Below, one piece after another: positions 17,556-28,734 of a DNA stretch of 64,000 nucleotides. Under the pieces are notes generated by a model. It worked only from the letters and a program-made list of their open reading frames with translations, had not been told where the DNA came from and searched no databases. The position numbers and the translations under genes were made by a program. The stretch's first letter is position 1, and each line of letters begins with the position of its first letter. The DNA is from Actibacterium pelagium (GTDB taxonomy: Bacteria > Pseudomonadota > Alphaproteobacteria > Rhodobacterales > Rhodobacteraceae). The stretch is from the NCBI RefSeq assembly GCF_002285415.1, contig NZ_NSBU01000007.1:498501-562500 (forward strand). The letters run 5' to 3'.

Positions 17556-20500
17556 ATGGGCAACAAGATGAACGACACTCAGGAAGAGTCCAAACGCAAG
17601 ACCCGATTGCACCGCTTTGAGTGGGGTGTAAGCCTGTTGTTGGTCTTGGCGGTTATTGTCGGTGCCATATACTTGTCGTTCACTGGCCGGATGGTGGCGA
17701 TGCCGTGGCGCGTCACCGATTGGGTCGAGGACCGGTTGAACGAGCGTATCGCGCCGCTGCGGGTCAACCTTGCCCAGACAGCCGTCTTCCTGACCCGAAC
17801 GGGCGAACCCCGCGTTTTGCTAAACGGTGTCGATTTCTATGATGCGGCCGATCAGCAGGTGGCCTCGTTACGTCAGGTGACGGCCACGCTACGGGGGCGC
17901 AGCCTGTTCACGGATGCGCCGATATTGCGTCATGTGGCCATTCAGGACGCACAGGCGGTATTGCGTCGCGACTTTAACGGACAATTGGCCATCGTGTTCG
18001 GCGAAGCCCGCCAAAGCGTTGGACGAGGGGCCACCCTTGTCGAGGTGTTGGACCAGATCGACGCCGTCTTTGCTGGCCCCTTGTTGACCGCCGTGGAAAG
18101 CATCGCGGTCGAACAGCTTAGCCTTTGGTACACAGATGATCGCAGCGGTCGGTCGTGGCTGGTGGACGACGGGCTGATGACCTTGGAGCAGACCGAGAAA
18201 GATCTGTCGCTGCAGGTCTTCTTCTCGGTTCTGAATGGGATGAGTGTCCCCGCCGAAGTCGCGATGAGTTTTGGCACAATGAAGGGGTCGCTGGCCTCGC
18301 GGCTGTCGGTCAGTTTCAGTGATGTGCCCTCGGTTGATCTGGCAGCCCAATCAGCGGCCCTTGCGTTTCTGTCAGTGATTGATGCGCCGATCTCGGGCGC
18401 GATGCGCACCGGGGTCGATGAAGAGGGCAATCTGACCCCGCTGAACGCCGCTTTGGAAATTGATCGCGGCGCCTTACGTCCGCTGGAAAGTGTCCCGCCG
18501 ATCCAGTTCGAGCGTGGCCGCAGCTTTTTCAGCTATGACCCGCTGGAGAAGCGGTTCCAACTTAGCTCTCTAGAGGTCGACACAGAGGGGTTGCAGTTAC
18601 GCGCCGAAGGGCAGGGGTTTCTTGGAGGCCTTGTAGACGGCTGGCCAACCTCTCTTGTCCTGCAAACGGGCTTTAGTCGGATCGCGCTGGACCCAGAAGG
18701 CGTGTTCGAAACCCCGGTGGTATTCGACAAAGGAGCCATGGACCTGAAGATCGATCTTGATCCGTTCAAGGTGCATTTGGGACAGCTGGCCTTGGTCGGC
18801 CCCACTGGTGAAGCCTATCACGCCTCCGGAGAGGTCGAGGCGCGTCCCGATGGCTGGCGCGTCGCTGTAGATGCTCAAGTCGAACAGACCGACCGGGACC
18901 GCGTGCTGGCCTTCTGGCCGCTTAACGCTGTGCCAAGGACACGTGAATGGCTAGAGACCAACATCTTTGGCGGCTCGTTCTCGGATGTGAACGCGGCACT
19001 TCGGCTGGTTCCCGACAAAGAGCCAGTGATCTCTTTGACCTTCGATTTTTCGGACGCGGATGTGCGGTTCATGAAGTATATGCCGCGCGCCAGGGACGGG
19101 TCCGGCTATGCCTCTATCAATGACAATAAGTTCACGCTGGTGGTGGACGAGGCAACCGTGACGCCACCCATTGGCGGTGATCTTAGCGCCGCGGGAACGG
19201 TTTTTCAGATCAAGGACATTCGGCAAAAACACCCTCCTACACAGATTAACGTACGAAGTGAGGGGCCGTTGTCAGCGACACTTTCGCTGCTGGATCAGCG
19301 ACCGCTCAATATAATGCAGAAAGCCAATCTGCCTGTCGATTTGGCGCAGGGGAGTGCGGTATCCGAAACTCAAATCGACATGATCCTCAGGAAGGGCGTG
19401 CAAACTGAAGATATTAAATTCGAAACCAAGGGAACCCTTCTTTCCGTCGATACGGATAAGCTGGTCAAAGGGCGTCGGCTGCAGGCCGAACGACTGGACC
19501 TTACGGCGAATAATGACCGGATAGAGATATCTGGTCTTGGGACCATTGATGGCGTTGGGTTGCGCGCGGCATGGGGCCAAACGATTGGACCAGATCGCGA
19601 TGGGGGCAGCCAGTTGTCAGGGCGGGTCAGCATCACGCCCGAGGCTTTAAAGACGTTCAATATCGCTCTGCCAGAAGGCAGCGTCTCTGGCCGCGGTGTG
19701 GGGTTGCTGGAATTGAACCTGCCCAAGGGCGCGCCTGCCAGTTTTCAGATGACCTCTGACCTTGATGGGCTTGCTCTGCGCCTGCCACAGCTGAACTGGT
19801 CCAGCCCTGCCGCCGCGACCGGCTCGCTTGAGGTCGCTGGTACGCTGGGACAACCCGCTCAGGTCGATCGGTTAAGACTGGACGCCTCGGGCCTGAAGCT
19901 GGAAGGCTCTGTAAACCTAAATGAAGATGGAACGCTGGATACCGTCAAGCTTGACCGGGTCCGGCTTGGCGGTTGGCTGGATGCACCGGTCACGCTTCGT
20001 GGCCGTGGCGCAGGGGGCAGCCCGGCGGTGTCTATCACCGGCGGTCTGGTCGACTTGCGTAACCTTCCCAAAAGCAATGGGGCAGGGGGTGGGTCCGGCG
20101 GAGAACCGATTGATGTGGCCCTTGACCGCCTGCAGATTTCCGATGGGCTATACCTTGGCGCGGTCCGCGGGGAATTGGTGCCCCAGTCCCGGATGAGTGG
20201 ACAGTTTTCCGGCCTGGTGAACGGAGCCGCCCCGATCCGTGCGGCCCTGATCCCGGCGCAAAATGGCAGCGCGATCCGCGTGCGTTCGGACAACGCTGGC
20301 GAAGTGATGCGTGCAGCAGGTGTTCTGCAAAACGCGAATGGCGGGGAGATGGACCTGATCCTGAACCCCTTGCCCGAAGATGGGTTCTACAATGGCAATA
20401 TGTCCGTGGACGGCCCGATCCGGGTCAAGGACGCCTCGGCGCTTGCTGAACTGCTTAGCGCGCTGTCGATCGTGGGCCTTCTGGAAATGTTGGACGGTGA

Positions 20501-20840
20501 GGGCCTGTCCTTTGCGGATTTGAATGTCGACTTCCTCTTGACCCCCAATGCGTTGCAGATCACATCAGCCGCGGCGACCGGACCGTCTCTTGGGATCTCG
20601 GCCGCCGGTGTCTTTGATATGGGCAACAAGCGTATGGATATTCAGGGCGTGATCTCGCCGATTTACATGTTCAATGCCGTCGGCAGCATCTTCCGCCGGG
20701 GCGAGGGGCTGTTTGGCTTCAACTATCGCATGAAGGGCGATCCCGCCGATCCGAAAATCTCGGTCAACCCACTGTCGATCCTGACCCCGGGCATGTTCCG
20801 AGAACTCTTCCGCCGCCCACCGCCACAGGTTGCCCAATGA
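17556..20840 (+). CDS. Large AsmA-like / DUF3971 envelope protein
   Basis: About 1094 residues. A short cytoplasmic head, one membrane segment ([20 protein letters not shown]) and a very long periplasmic beta-rich body, ending in an AsmA-C-like domain ([53 protein letters not shown]). Proteins of this kind (YhdP/TamB/AsmA group) are thought to bridge inner and outer membranes and move phospholipids. The start is uncertain: ATG 17556 and ATG 17568 are both possible. The stop overlaps the queA start by four bases (ATGA). Confidence 0.85.
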   Translation: MGNKMNDTQEESKRKTRLHRFEWGVSLLLVLAVIVGAIYLSFTGRMVAMPWRVTDWVEDRLNERIAPLRVNLAQTAVFLTRTGEPRVLLNGVDFYDAADQQVASLRQVTATLRGRSLFTDAPILRHVAIQDAQAVLRRDFNGQLAIVFGEARQSVGRGATLVEVLDQIDAVFAGPLLTAVESIAVEQLSLWYTDDRSGRSWLVDDGLMTLEQTEKDLSLQVFFSVLNGMSVPAEVAMSFGTMKGSLASRLSVSFSDVPSVDLAAQSAALAFLSVIDAPISGAMRTGVDEEGNLTPLNAALEIDRGALRPLESVPPIQFERGRSFFSYDPLEKRFQLSSLEVDTEGLQLRAEGQGFLGGLVDGWPTSLVLQTGFSRIALDPEGVFETPVVFDKGAMDLKIDLDPFKVHLGQLALVGPTGEAYHASGEVEARPDGWRVAVDAQVEQTDRDRVLAFWPLNAVPRTREWLETNIFGGSFSDVNAALRLVPDKEPVISLTFDFSDADVRFMKYMPRARDGSGYASINDNKFTLVVDEATVTPPIGGDLSAAGTVFQIKDIRQKHPPTQINVRSEGPLSATLSLLDQRPLNIMQKANLPVDLAQGSAVSETQIDMILRKGVQTEDIKFETKGTLLSVDTDKLVKGRRLQAERLDLTANNDRIEISGLGTIDGVGLRAAWGQTIGPDRDGGSQLSGRVSITPEALKTFNIALPEGSVSGRGVGLLELNLPKGAPASFQMTSDLDGLALRLPQLNWSSPAAATGSLEVAGTLGQPAQVDRLRLDASGLKLEGSVNLNEDGTLDTVKLDRVRLGGWLDAPVTLRGRGAGGSPAVSITGGLVDLRNLPKSNGAGGGSGGEPIDVALDRLQISDGLYLGAVRGELVPQSRMSGQFSGLVNGAAPIRAALIPAQNGSAIRVRSDNAGEVMRAAGVLQNANGGEMDLILNPLPEDGFYNGNMSVDGPIRVKDASALAELLSALSIVGLLEMLDGEGLSFADLNVDFLLTPNALQITSAAATGPSLGISAAGVFDMGNKRMDIQGVISPIYMFNAVGSIFRRGEGLFGFNYRMKGDPADPKISVNPLSILTPGMFRELFRRPPPQVAQ

Positions 20841-21892
20841 AACTGTCCGATTTCGATTTTGACCTGCCGGAAGAGCTGATCGCCACCCGGCCCGCGAACC
20901 CGCGTACCTCGGCCCGGCTTTTGCACGCCGAAAGCGGTTCCATTGTGGATCGGAACGTCTTTGATCTGCCGCAGATCCTGCGACCGGGTGACCGACTGAT
21001 CCTGAACAATACCAAGGTCATTCCTGCGCGCCTGTTTGGTCACCGACTGCGTGAAACCCCCGAGGGTCAGGTTTCGGCCAAGGTCGAGATCACTTTGTTA
21101 GAGCCTCAGGCCGATGGCAGCTGGAAAGCGCTGGCCAAACCGCTGCGCAAACTGCGCGAGGGTGAGGTGGTAACCTTCTCTGACGACTTGTCAGCCACCG
21201 TCACCGCCAAGGAAGAAGGAGAGCTGCGCTTGACCTTCAATCTGGCAGGCGACGATTTCGACGCGGCCTTGGCAGAGGTGGGCGCCATGCCGCTGCCGCC
21301 CTATATCGCCGCCAAGCGTGCAGCAGATGCTCGGGACAAGACGGACTACCAGACCGTTTTCGCTCGTCATTCCGGGGCAGTGGCCGCACCGACCGCGTCG
21401 CTGCACTTCGACCGCGCGCTTCTGGAAACGCTCGCTGATATGGGGGTCACCTTTACCGAGGTCACGCTGCATGTAGGCGCAGGCACCTTCCTGCCGGTCA
21501 AGGTCGACGATGTGACCAAGCACAAGATGCATGCCGAATGGGGGCAGGTCACGGCCGAGGCGGCCGACCAGATCAACCAGACCCGGGCTGAAGGCGGGCG
21601 CGTCATTCCCGTCGGCACCACGGCCCTGCGTCTGATTGAAAGCGCCGCAGAGCCCTCGGGCCCGATGAAGCCATGGCAGGGTGAAACGGATATCTTCATC
21701 CGCCCGGGCTATCAGTTCCGCGTCACCGATGGATTGATGACCAATTTTCATCTTCCGAAGTCCACCTTGATGATGCTGGTCTCGGCCCTGATGGGGGTGG
21801 ACGAGGTCAAGGAAATCTACGCGCATGCCATCGCTGACGGCTATCGGTTCTTCAGCTACGGGGATTCCTCGCTTCTAATTCCCGCCAACTAG
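20837..21892 (+). CDS. queA: tRNA preQ1 S-adenosylmethionine ribosyltransferase-isomerase
   Basis: 351 residues, full length. It transfers and isomerises the ribosyl group of SAM onto preQ1 at tRNA wobble position 34, making epoxyqueuosine. Family motifs: [16 protein letters not shown] at the start, [24 protein letters not shown] and [16 protein letters not shown]. It is translationally coupled to the AsmA-like gene; tgt, its usual partner, is not adjacent. Confidence 0.96.
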   Translation: MKLSDFDFDLPEELIATRPANPRTSARLLHAESGSIVDRNVFDLPQILRPGDRLILNNTKVIPARLFGHRLRETPEGQVSAKVEITLLEPQADGSWKALAKPLRKLREGEVVTFSDDLSATVTAKEEGELRLTFNLAGDDFDAALAEVGAMPLPPYIAAKRAADARDKTDYQTVFARHSGAVAAPTASLHFDRALLETLADMGVTFTEVTLHVGAGTFLPVKVDDVTKHKMHAEWGQVTAEAADQINQTRAEGGRVIPVGTTALRLIESAAEPSGPMKPWQGETDIFIRPGYQFRVTDGLMTNFHLPKSTLMMLVSALMGVDEVKEIYAHAIADGYRFFSYGDSSLLIPAN

Positions 21893-21927
21893 GTGCTTTT
21901 CCTACAAAAAATGCTGGACGTGACCCA

Positions 21928-21995
21928 CTTTTCTGCGTGAAGGTAAGCTTACAGAGCAGAAAAAGGGCCACGCGCCCAGAAGCCGCGATTGGCCC
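21928..21995. other. Two tandem hairpins in the queA-DUF924 gap
   Basis: The first is TTTTCTGC...GCAGAAAA (21929-21963) enclosing the 10-bp palindrome GTAAGCTTAC (21943-21952). The second, 21965-21995, pairs GGGCCA-CGCG with CGCG-AT-TGGCCC around a nine-base loop. Neither is followed by a U-run. They fill most of the leader of the DUF924 gene and may be an RNA structure or a repetitive element. Confidence 0.5.
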
Positions 21996-22016
21996 CGTAA
22001 AACGGAGGCCCAAGCT

Positions 22017-22586
22017 ATGGACCCGCAAGAGGTAATCGACTTTTGGGTAAAGGACGTCGGACCCAAAGGTTGGTACGAGCAATCCGACGAACTTGATCAG
22101 ACAATTCGCGATCGTTTCATGGACGTCTGGGAATGCGCCAGAGACGGCAAGCTGCATGGATGGCTGGCATCCGCAGAAGGGATCTTGGCCTATTTGATCG
22201 TCACGGACCAATTTCCAAGAAACATGTTCCGAAATGATCCCCGGGCGTTTTCCACCGACCGCCTCGCACGTGCCGCAGCGAAGCAGGCCGTCGATCAGGA
22301 CTTTGACATGCGTGTCGCGGAACCGGAACGGCAGTTCTTCTATCTGCCGATGATGCATTCGGAATGCCTGACAGATCAGGATCGCTGCGTGCGCCTTATG
22401 ATGCTTGGCATGTCCGCTGATAGCAGCGTGCTGCACGCACGGGCCCATCGAGAGATCATTCGCAAGTTCGGGCGGTTTCCTTACAGAAATGAGGCTTTGT
22501 CCAGAAATAGCTCTGAAGAAGAGTTGGCGTTTATAAATCAAGGAGGCTACGGCGCGATCGTTCGTGAATTACAGGCAGCGGCATAG
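22017..22586 (+). CDS. DUF924 family protein
   Basis: 189 residues, starting MDPQEVIDFWVKDVGPKGWY with a GGAG site in ACGGAGG. All-helical protein with the DUF924 hallmark strings TDQFPRNMFR and QFFYLPMMHSE. These proteins have a TPR-like fold; the biochemical role is unknown. It is preceded by a strongly structured 124-base leader and stands between queA and lpd. Confidence 0.85.
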   Translation: MDPQEVIDFWVKDVGPKGWYEQSDELDQTIRDRFMDVWECARDGKLHGWLASAEGILAYLIVTDQFPRNMFRNDPRAFSTDRLARAAAKQAVDQDFDMRVAEPERQFFYLPMMHSECLTDQDRCVRLMMLGMSADSSVLHARAHREIIRKFGRFPYRNEALSRNSSEEELAFINQGGYGAIVRELQAAA

Positions 22587-22703
22587 CTATGCGCAGCAAG
22601 CATTTCGGGATTGCGCCCGAAAACCGGTTTAGGATTGAACCAAGCGTTGATGCAAATCGAAATATAGTTTAATGCCAAACTAATTTCGGACGGAGGACGA
22701 TAA

Positions 22704-24098
22704 ATGGCTGGCAATTCTTACGATGTTGTTGTGATTGGCGCAGGACCGGGCGGCTATGTGGCTGCGATCCGTGCGGCGCAACTGGGGCTGAAAACCGCTG
22801 TGGTCGAACGTGAACACCTTGGTGGGATCTGTCTGAACTGGGGGTGCATCCCGACCAAAGCGTTGCTGCGCTCGTCCGAGGTCTTCCACCTGATGCATCG
22901 TGCAAAAGAATTCGGCCTGAAAGCCGACGGGATCGGCTATGATCTGGACGCCGTCGTCAAACGTTCTCGTGGTGTTGCGGGCCAGCTGTCTGGCGGCATT
23001 GGCCACCTGCTGAAGAAAAACAAGATCACCGTTGTCATGGGCGAAGCGACCATCCCTGCGAAGGGCAAGGTCAGCGTCAAGACCGACAAAGGCACCGAAG
23101 AACTAACCGCCAAGAATATCGTTCTGGCCACCGGCGCGCGTGCTCGGGAACTGCCGGGTCTGGAAGCCGACGGCGATCTGGTTTGGACTTACAAACACGC
23201 TCTGCAGCCGCCACGCATGCCGAAGAAACTTCTGGTTATCGGGTCTGGCGCCATCGGCATCGAATTCGCCAGCTTCTACAACACGCTTGGCGCCGACACG
23301 ACCGTGGTCGAGGTAATGGACCGCGTTCTGCCGGTGGAAGACGCCGAAATTAGCGCCTTCGCCAAGAAAGCCTTCGTCAAACAAGGCATGAAGATCATGG
23401 AAAAAGCCATGGTCAAGCAGCTGGATCGCGCCAAGGGCAAGGTCACCGCGCACATTGAAGTGGGCGGCAAGGTCGAGAAGCAAGAGTTTGACACCGTGAT
23501 CTCGGCCGTGGGCATCGTTGGCAACGTCGAAGGTCTGGGTCTGGAGGAGCTGGGCGTCAAGATCGACCGCACCCACGTTATCACTGACGAATTCTGCCGC
23601 ACCGGTGTTGATGGCCTCTATGCCATCGGCGACATCGCAGGCGCACCGTGGCTGGCCCACAAAGCCTCGCATGAAGGTGTCATGGTCGCTGACCTGATCG
23701 CCGGCAAACACGCCCACCCGGTTAAGCCCGAAAGCATCGCCGGCTGCACCTACTGCCACCCGCAGGTCGCTAGCGTCGGTTACACCGAGGCGAAGGCCAA
23801 GGAACTGGGCTACGACATCAAAGTTGGTCGCTTCCCCTTCATCGGCAACGGAAAAGCGATTGCCTTGGGTGAACCCGAAGGCATGATCAAAACCGTCTTT
23901 GACGCCAAAACTGGTGAACTACTTGGTGCCCACATGGTTGGTGCCGAAGTGACCGAGATGATCCAGGGCTACGTCGTTGGGCGCCAACTGGAAACCACCG
24001 AGGAAGATCTGATGAACACCGTCTTCCCGCACCCGACCTTGTCGGAAATGATGCACGAAAGCGTTCTGGACGCCTTCGACCGCGTCATCCATATGTAA
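22704..24098 (+). CDS. lpd: Dihydrolipoyl dehydrogenase
   Basis: 464 residues. FAD/NAD flavoprotein that reoxidises dihydrolipoamide of 2-oxoacid dehydrogenase complexes and the glycine cleavage system. N-terminal GAGPGGYVAA nucleotide fold, redox pair in CLNWGCIPTK, second nucleotide fold GSGAIGIEFAS, and C-terminal HPTLSEMMHESVLDA bearing the catalytic His-Glu pair. A GGAGGA site precedes the ATG. It is not next to pdh, odh or bkd genes here, so which complex it serves is open. Confidence 0.95.
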   Translation: MAGNSYDVVVIGAGPGGYVAAIRAAQLGLKTAVVEREHLGGICLNWGCIPTKALLRSSEVFHLMHRAKEFGLKADGIGYDLDAVVKRSRGVAGQLSGGIGHLLKKNKITVVMGEATIPAKGKVSVKTDKGTEELTAKNIVLATGARARELPGLEADGDLVWTYKHALQPPRMPKKLLVIGSGAIGIEFASFYNTLGADTTVVEVMDRVLPVEDAEISAFAKKAFVKQGMKIMEKAMVKQLDRAKGKVTAHIEVGGKVEKQEFDTVISAVGIVGNVEGLGLEELGVKIDRTHVITDEFCRTGVDGLYAIGDIAGAPWLAHKASHEGVMVADLIAGKHAHPVKPESIAGCTYCHPQVASVGYTEAKAKELGYDIKVGRFPFIGNGKAIALGEPEGMIKTVFDAKTGELLGAHMVGAEVTEMIQGYVVGRQLETTEEDLMNTVFPHPTLSEMMHESVLDAFDRVIHM

Positions 24099-24103
24099 GA
24101 AGA

Positions 24104-24135
24104 CCCCGGCATTGCGGGGCACGAAGAGGCCCCGC
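24104..24135 (+). other. Mutually exclusive hairpins in the MFS leader
   Basis: CCCCG-GCATTG-CGGGG (24104-24119) competes with GCGGGGC...GCCCCGC (24114-24135). The second places the GAGG ribosome site of the MFS gene in or next to the loop. No U-run follows either stem. This could act as a simple translational switch or merely end the lpd message. Confidence 0.4.
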
Positions 24136-24137
24136 CA

Positions 24138-25298
24138 ATGTCTGACACAGTTAAAACCGATACTCTTACGGTTCTGACCATCTGGGTCGCAGGCCTTTGC
24201 GCCGCGGCCCAATTTGCTAAGATTAGTGTTTCCTATCAACATCTTGGCGAGATCTACCCCGATGCTGGCGCGTCGTTGGGGCTGGCTGTATCGCTGATTT
24301 CCTTTCTGGGGGTCCTGCTTGGGGCCGTCGCGGGCGTGTTGGTCGCAGGCATGGGCTATCGCAAGGTTTTGGTGATTGGCCTGACCATCGGGGCGCTGAT
24401 GTCTTTGGTGCAATCGACACTTCCGGCTTTCCCCGTGTTTCTGACCTCTCGTCTGCTTGAAGGGATATCCCACCTTGCCATCGTGGTGGCCGCGCCGACC
24501 CTGATCGCCAACGTATCCGCCCCGCGTCACCATCCCGCTGTCATGACATTGTGGAGCTGTTTTTTCGGCGTCGCCTATGCGCTTTTCGGTTGGGGCGGGG
24601 TCCCGCTGGTCGAGGCCTATGGACCCGGGCGCCTGTATCTGCTGCACGGGCTGGCCTGTATCGCGATGGCCGCCATCCTGATGCTGGTCTTGCCAAAAGG
24701 CACGGTCGCTCGCTCGGCGCTGCCTAAACTTGGTGAGATGCTCCGAAGACACATCGCGATCTATCGCTCGCCCTTCACCAGTTCTGCGGCCTTGGGCTGG
24801 CTGTTCTATACACCCACCTTCGTGGCCTTGCTGACATTGCTTCCGTCACTTGCTGGCGAGGGTCGGGGCGGCTTTCTGGTGATCTGGATGCCGCTGGTCA
24901 GCATCGCGGCCTCACTCACCGTTGGCGTTTTCATGCTTCAACGTCTACAGGCGCATCTGGTGCTGATGATCGGGTTCGCCGGGGCAGCAGTGGCGGTTGC
25001 ATTGGTGTGGATCACCGGATCGGCGGTTGGGCCGTTCTTCGGCTTGGCGGTGTTCTGGGGGCTCATTCAAGGGGCAGGGTTTGCCATGGTGCCGCAACTG
25101 AATGACGGCGCCGGTCAGCAATCTTTGGCCAACGGGGCGCTGGCGCAGATGGGGAACCTTGGCAATCTGTGCGGCACCCCTATATTCGCCCTGATCCTTG
25201 CTGGCGGGGGCGCAGAGGCCGTTTACTATGGCTTGATCTCCATTTTCGCGATCGCGATTGTGTTGCAAGTGGTTTTGGCAAAGCTGCGGGCACGCTGA
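24138..25298 (+). CDS. Major facilitator superfamily transporter
   Basis: 386 residues, about 12 hydrophobic segments, with an MFS-like loop GMGYRKVLVIG after the second segment and a second half-repeat from about residue 210. Closest in feel to the CynX/NimT or YbfB-like MFS proteins; substrate unknown. It starts 39 bases after lpd behind two competing hairpins. Confidence 0.8.
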   Translation: MSDTVKTDTLTVLTIWVAGLCAAAQFAKISVSYQHLGEIYPDAGASLGLAVSLISFLGVLLGAVAGVLVAGMGYRKVLVIGLTIGALMSLVQSTLPAFPVFLTSRLLEGISHLAIVVAAPTLIANVSAPRHHPAVMTLWSCFFGVAYALFGWGGVPLVEAYGPGRLYLLHGLACIAMAAILMLVLPKGTVARSALPKLGEMLRRHIAIYRSPFTSSAALGWLFYTPTFVALLTLLPSLAGEGRGGFLVIWMPLVSIAASLTVGVFMLQRLQAHLVLMIGFAGAAVAVALVWITGSAVGPFFGLAVFWGLIQGAGFAMVPQLNDGAGQQSLANGALAQMGNLGNLCGTPIFALILAGGGAEAVYYGLISIFAIAIVLQVVLAKLRAR

Positions 25299-25320
25299 CC
25301 CGCATTAAGCAAATCGTCAT

Positions 25321-25335
25321 ATTCACTATTTGTTC
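25321..25335. promoter_or_regulatory. Candidate LexA box upstream of uvrA
   Basis: ATTC-ACTATTT-GTTC matches the alphaproteobacterial SOS consensus GTTC-N7-GTTC at seven of eight positions and lies 66 bases before uvrA, a known SOS gene in this group. Confidence 0.55.
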
Positions 25336-25400
25336 TCATTTTTTAGTTGGAGACTCAGCGGCGGTCAACTATCTGTTAGGAATTCAATCCGAGGTAAGGC

Positions 25401-28259
25401 ATGGCCGAGCTGAAAAAGATCGAGGTGCGCGGCGCGCGCGAGCATAACCTCAAGTCGATTGACGTCGATATTCCGCGGGACGAACTGGTGGTAATCACTG
25501 GCCTGTCCGGCTCTGGCAAGTCGTCGCTGGCCTTTGACACGATCTATGCCGAAGGGCAGCGCCGCTATGTCGAAAGCCTGTCTGCCTATGCGCGTCAATT
25601 TCTGGACATGATGGAAAAGCCCGATGTGGATCACATCGCGGGTCTGAGCCCGGCGATTTCCATCGAACAGAAGACCACGTCCAAGAACCCGCGTTCGACC
25701 GTGGGGACCGTGACCGAAATCTATGACTACCTGCGTCTGCTCTTTGCTCGCGCGGGGACGCCCTACAGCCCTGCAACCGGCCTGCCGATCGAGGCGCAGC
25801 AGGTGCAGGACATGGTCGACCGCGTGATGACCATGGAGGAAGGCACACGCGCCTATCTGCTGGCCCCCATCGTGCGCGACCGAAAGGGCGAATACCGCAA
25901 GGAGTTCCTTGAACTGCGCAAGCAGGGCTTCCAGCGCGTTAAGGTAGATGGAGAGTTCTATGAGCTCGACACGCCGCCCACGCTGGACAAGAAATACCGC
26001 CACGACATTGACGTGGTCGTTGACCGGATCGTCGTGCGAGAGGGGCTGGAAACGCGCCTCGCTGACAGCCTGCGCACCGCGTTGGACCTTGCTGACGGCA
26101 TCGCCGTGCTAGAGACCGCCCCGAAAGAGGGTGACCCTGATCGCATTACCTTCAGTGAAAACTTTGCCTGTCCCGTCAGCGGCTTCACCATCCCTGAAAT
26201 CGAACCGCGCCTGTTCTCGTTCAACGCCCCCTTCGGCGCATGCCCAGACTGCGACGGCCTGGGAAAAGAGCTGTTCTTTGACGAACGTCTCGTCGTGCCC
26301 GACGCGGCGCTTACCGTCTATAACGGCGCGCTCGCCCCATGGCGCAAGGGTAAATCGCCCTATTACCGCCAAACGATCGAGGCCATTGCCCGCCACTATG
26401 AATTCGACAAAGACCTGCCGTGGAAGGACCTTCCAGCCCACGTCAAACAGGTCTTCCTGTATGGCTCTGGCGAAGAGGAAATTCAGTTCCGCTATGACGA
26501 AGGCGGGCGCGTCTATCAGGTCTCTCGCGTGTTCGAAGGCGTCATCCCCAACATGGAACGCCGCTACCGCGAGACCGATAGCAACTGGATCCGTGAAGAG
26601 TTCGAGAACTACCAGAACAATCGCCCCTGCGGCGCCTGCGGGGGTTACCGCCTGCGGGACGAGGCTTTGGCCGTCAAAATCGCAGGTCTGCACGTGGGGC
26701 AGGTCGTCGAAATGTCGATCAGGGATGCCTACGACTGGTGCGAGTCTGTTCCAGGCCATCTGACCGCCCAAAAGAACGAAATCGCCCGCGCGATCCTGAA
26801 AGAGATCCGCGAACGGCTTGGGTTCCTGAACAACGTGGGTCTTGAATACCTGACCATGTCGCGTGCCTCTGGCACCCTGTCGGGTGGTGAAAGCCAGCGT
26901 ATCCGGCTTGCAAGCCAGATCGGGTCCGGCCTGACGGGTGTGCTGTATGTGCTGGATGAACCCTCGATCGGGTTGCACCAGCGCGACAATGGCCGCCTGC
27001 TGACCACGCTGAAGAACCTGCGCGATCAGGGCAACACCGTGATCGTGGTTGAACACGACGAAGAAGCCATCCGCGAGGCGGATTATGTCTTCGACATCGG
27101 TCCGGGGGCAGGGGTGCACGGTGGGCAGATCGTTGCCCAGGGCACGCCAGATGAAATCACCAATGACCCCGCCTCTCTGACGGGCCAATACCTGTCTGGT
27201 GCGCGCGAGATCGCCATCCCTGCCGAGCGGCGCAAAGGCAATGGCAAGAAGATCACCGTCAAGAAAGCCTCTGGCAACAACCTCAAGGATGTGACCGTCG
27301 ACTTCCCGCTTGGCAAGTTCGTCTGCGTGACCGGTGTGTCGGGCGGGGGCAAATCCACCCTGACCATCGAGACCCTGTTCAAGACCGCCAGCATGCGCCT
27401 GAACGGCGCGCGGCAGACGCCGGCCCCGTGTGAAACGATCAAGGGTCTGGAACTGCTTGATAAAGTCATCGACATCGACCAACGCCCGATTGGTCGGACC
27501 CCGCGGTCGAACCCCGCCACCTATACCGGCGCTTTCACCCCGATCCGCGACTGGTTCGCTGGTCTGCCCGAGGCGAAAACCCGCGGTTACAAGCCCGGCC
27601 GTTTCAGCTTCAACGTCAAAGGCGGGCGGTGCGAGGCCTGTCAGGGCGATGGCGTCATCAAGATTGAAATGCACTTCCTGCCCGACGTCTATGTCACCTG
27701 CGAAACCTGCAAAGGCGCGCGGTACAACCGTGAAACGCTGGAGGTGAAATTCAAAGGCAAGTCCATCGCTGACGTGCTGGATATGACCGTTGAAGACGCA
27801 AAAGAGTTCTTCAAGGCCGTGCCTTCAATTCGCGACAAGATGAACGCGCTGTCCCGGGTCGGGCTTGATTATATCAAGGTCGGTCAGCAGGCCACGACCC
27901 TGTCAGGGGGCGAGGCGCAGCGGGTCAAACTGTCGAAAGAGCTGTCAAAACGCGCCACGGGCCGGACGCTGTATATCCTCGACGAACCGACGACGGGTCT
28001 GCATTTCGAAGACGTGCGCAAGCTGTTGGAAGTGCTGCACGAGCTGGTCGAACAGGGCAACAGCGTCATCGTGATCGAGCATAACCTGGACGTCATCAAG
28101 ACCGCCGACTGGATCATCGACATCGGCCCCGAAGGTGGTGACGGTGGTGGAGAGATCGTTGCAGAAGGGACGCCCGAAGACGTCGCAGAGGAACCGCGCA
28201 GTCATACGGGGCGTTATCTGAAGGACATCCTGAACGCGCGAAAGGTCGCCGCGGAATAG
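25401..28259 (+). CDS. uvrA: Excinuclease ABC subunit A
   Basis: 952 residues, full length. Damage-recognition ATPase of nucleotide excision repair, partner of UvrB. Two ABC ATPase modules with Walker [13 protein letters not shown] near the N-terminus and [13 protein letters not shown] in the second half, two signature LSGGE motifs, and zinc-finger cysteines ([33 protein letters not shown]). Start has GAGGTAAGG. A LexA-like box lies upstream. Its end is one base from the end of the convergent small exported protein gene. Confidence 0.97.
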   Translation: MAELKKIEVRGAREHNLKSIDVDIPRDELVVITGLSGSGKSSLAFDTIYAEGQRRYVESLSAYARQFLDMMEKPDVDHIAGLSPAISIEQKTTSKNPRSTVGTVTEIYDYLRLLFARAGTPYSPATGLPIEAQQVQDMVDRVMTMEEGTRAYLLAPIVRDRKGEYRKEFLELRKQGFQRVKVDGEFYELDTPPTLDKKYRHDIDVVVDRIVVREGLETRLADSLRTALDLADGIAVLETAPKEGDPDRITFSENFACPVSGFTIPEIEPRLFSFNAPFGACPDCDGLGKELFFDERLVVPDAALTVYNGALAPWRKGKSPYYRQTIEAIARHYEFDKDLPWKDLPAHVKQVFLYGSGEEEIQFRYDEGGRVYQVSRVFEGVIPNMERRYRETDSNWIREEFENYQNNRPCGACGGYRLRDEALAVKIAGLHVGQVVEMSIRDAYDWCESVPGHLTAQKNEIARAILKEIRERLGFLNNVGLEYLTMSRASGTLSGGESQRIRLASQIGSGLTGVLYVLDEPSIGLHQRDNGRLLTTLKNLRDQGNTVIVVEHDEEAIREADYVFDIGPGAGVHGGQIVAQGTPDEITNDPASLTGQYLSGAREIAIPAERRKGNGKKITVKKASGNNLKDVTVDFPLGKFVCVTGVSGGGKSTLTIETLFKTASMRLNGARQTPAPCETIKGLELLDKVIDIDQRPIGRTPRSNPATYTGAFTPIRDWFAGLPEAKTRGYKPGRFSFNVKGGRCEACQGDGVIKIEMHFLPDVYVTCETCKGARYNRETLEVKFKGKSIADVLDMTVEDAKEFFKAVPSIRDKMNALSRVGLDYIKVGQQATTLSGGEAQRVKLSKELSKRATGRTLYILDEPTTGLHFEDVRKLLEVLHELVEQGNSVIVIEHNLDVIKTADWIIDIGPEGGDGGGEIVAEGTPEDVAEEPRSHTGRYLKDILNARKVAAE

Positions 28260-28260
28260 G

Positions 28261-28644
28261 CTAGTTGTCCAGCAGGTCCGACAAAACCCCGACGACCTCC
28301 AGAATTTCGCGGGTTTCTGGGTCGACCCGCACGACCTCTTCGTCGAGCTGGTAATAGGTCTGATCCATGTCCAACCGGTACTTCCAAAGATCCTCGACAC
28401 GCCGATAGCGATCGTCGATGCGGTCACGCGCCTCGTCGTCCTTCTTTGCCTGACCGGGCGGGGTGCACTTGGGGTCCTTCTTGGCCAGACCCGGTGGGCA
28501 GCCGCCGACACCATATCCTACAGCCGCCTTATCGGCCCCGTTCCCTTTGGGCTTAGCCTTACCGTTGCCTTGGGCAATGGCGCTGCCGGTTGCGATCAAC
28601 GACAAAATGGCGGCTAGGGCGAGGGGGGCTTTGATCGGGGACAT
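28261..28644 (-). CDS. Small exported protein with CPPGLAKK/CTPPGQAKK motif
   Basis: 127 residues: signal peptide ending SAIAQG, a lysine/glycine-rich stretch, the paired motif GGCPPGLAKKDPKCTPPGQAKK with two cysteines that may form a disulfide, and an acidic C-terminal region (VDPETREILEVVGVLSDLLDN). RcnB-like periplasmic proteins of proteobacteria contain similar PPG-hairpin motifs, but the match is only suggestive. A three-unit 11-bp repeat resembling LexA boxes lies about 90 bases upstream. Confidence 0.7.
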   Translation of the reverse strand: MSPIKAPLALAAILSLIATGSAIAQGNGKAKPKGNGADKAAVGYGVGGCPPGLAKKDPKCTPPGQAKKDDEARDRIDDRYRRVEDLWKYRLDMDQTYYQLDEEVVRVDPETREILEVVGVLSDLLDN

Positions 28645-28734
28645 AGGGGCTCCTTCAATGGCGCTGTCCCCAATGTGCGCGGCTTTTCTCGATCACGCAA
28701 CCGCAAGCCCATTTGATGCGCGGATGTATGCACA

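Noticed and set aside
26109-27674. 521-codon open frame opposite uvrA
   Set aside because: Antisense to a clearly coding UvrA region; the translation has no family features.
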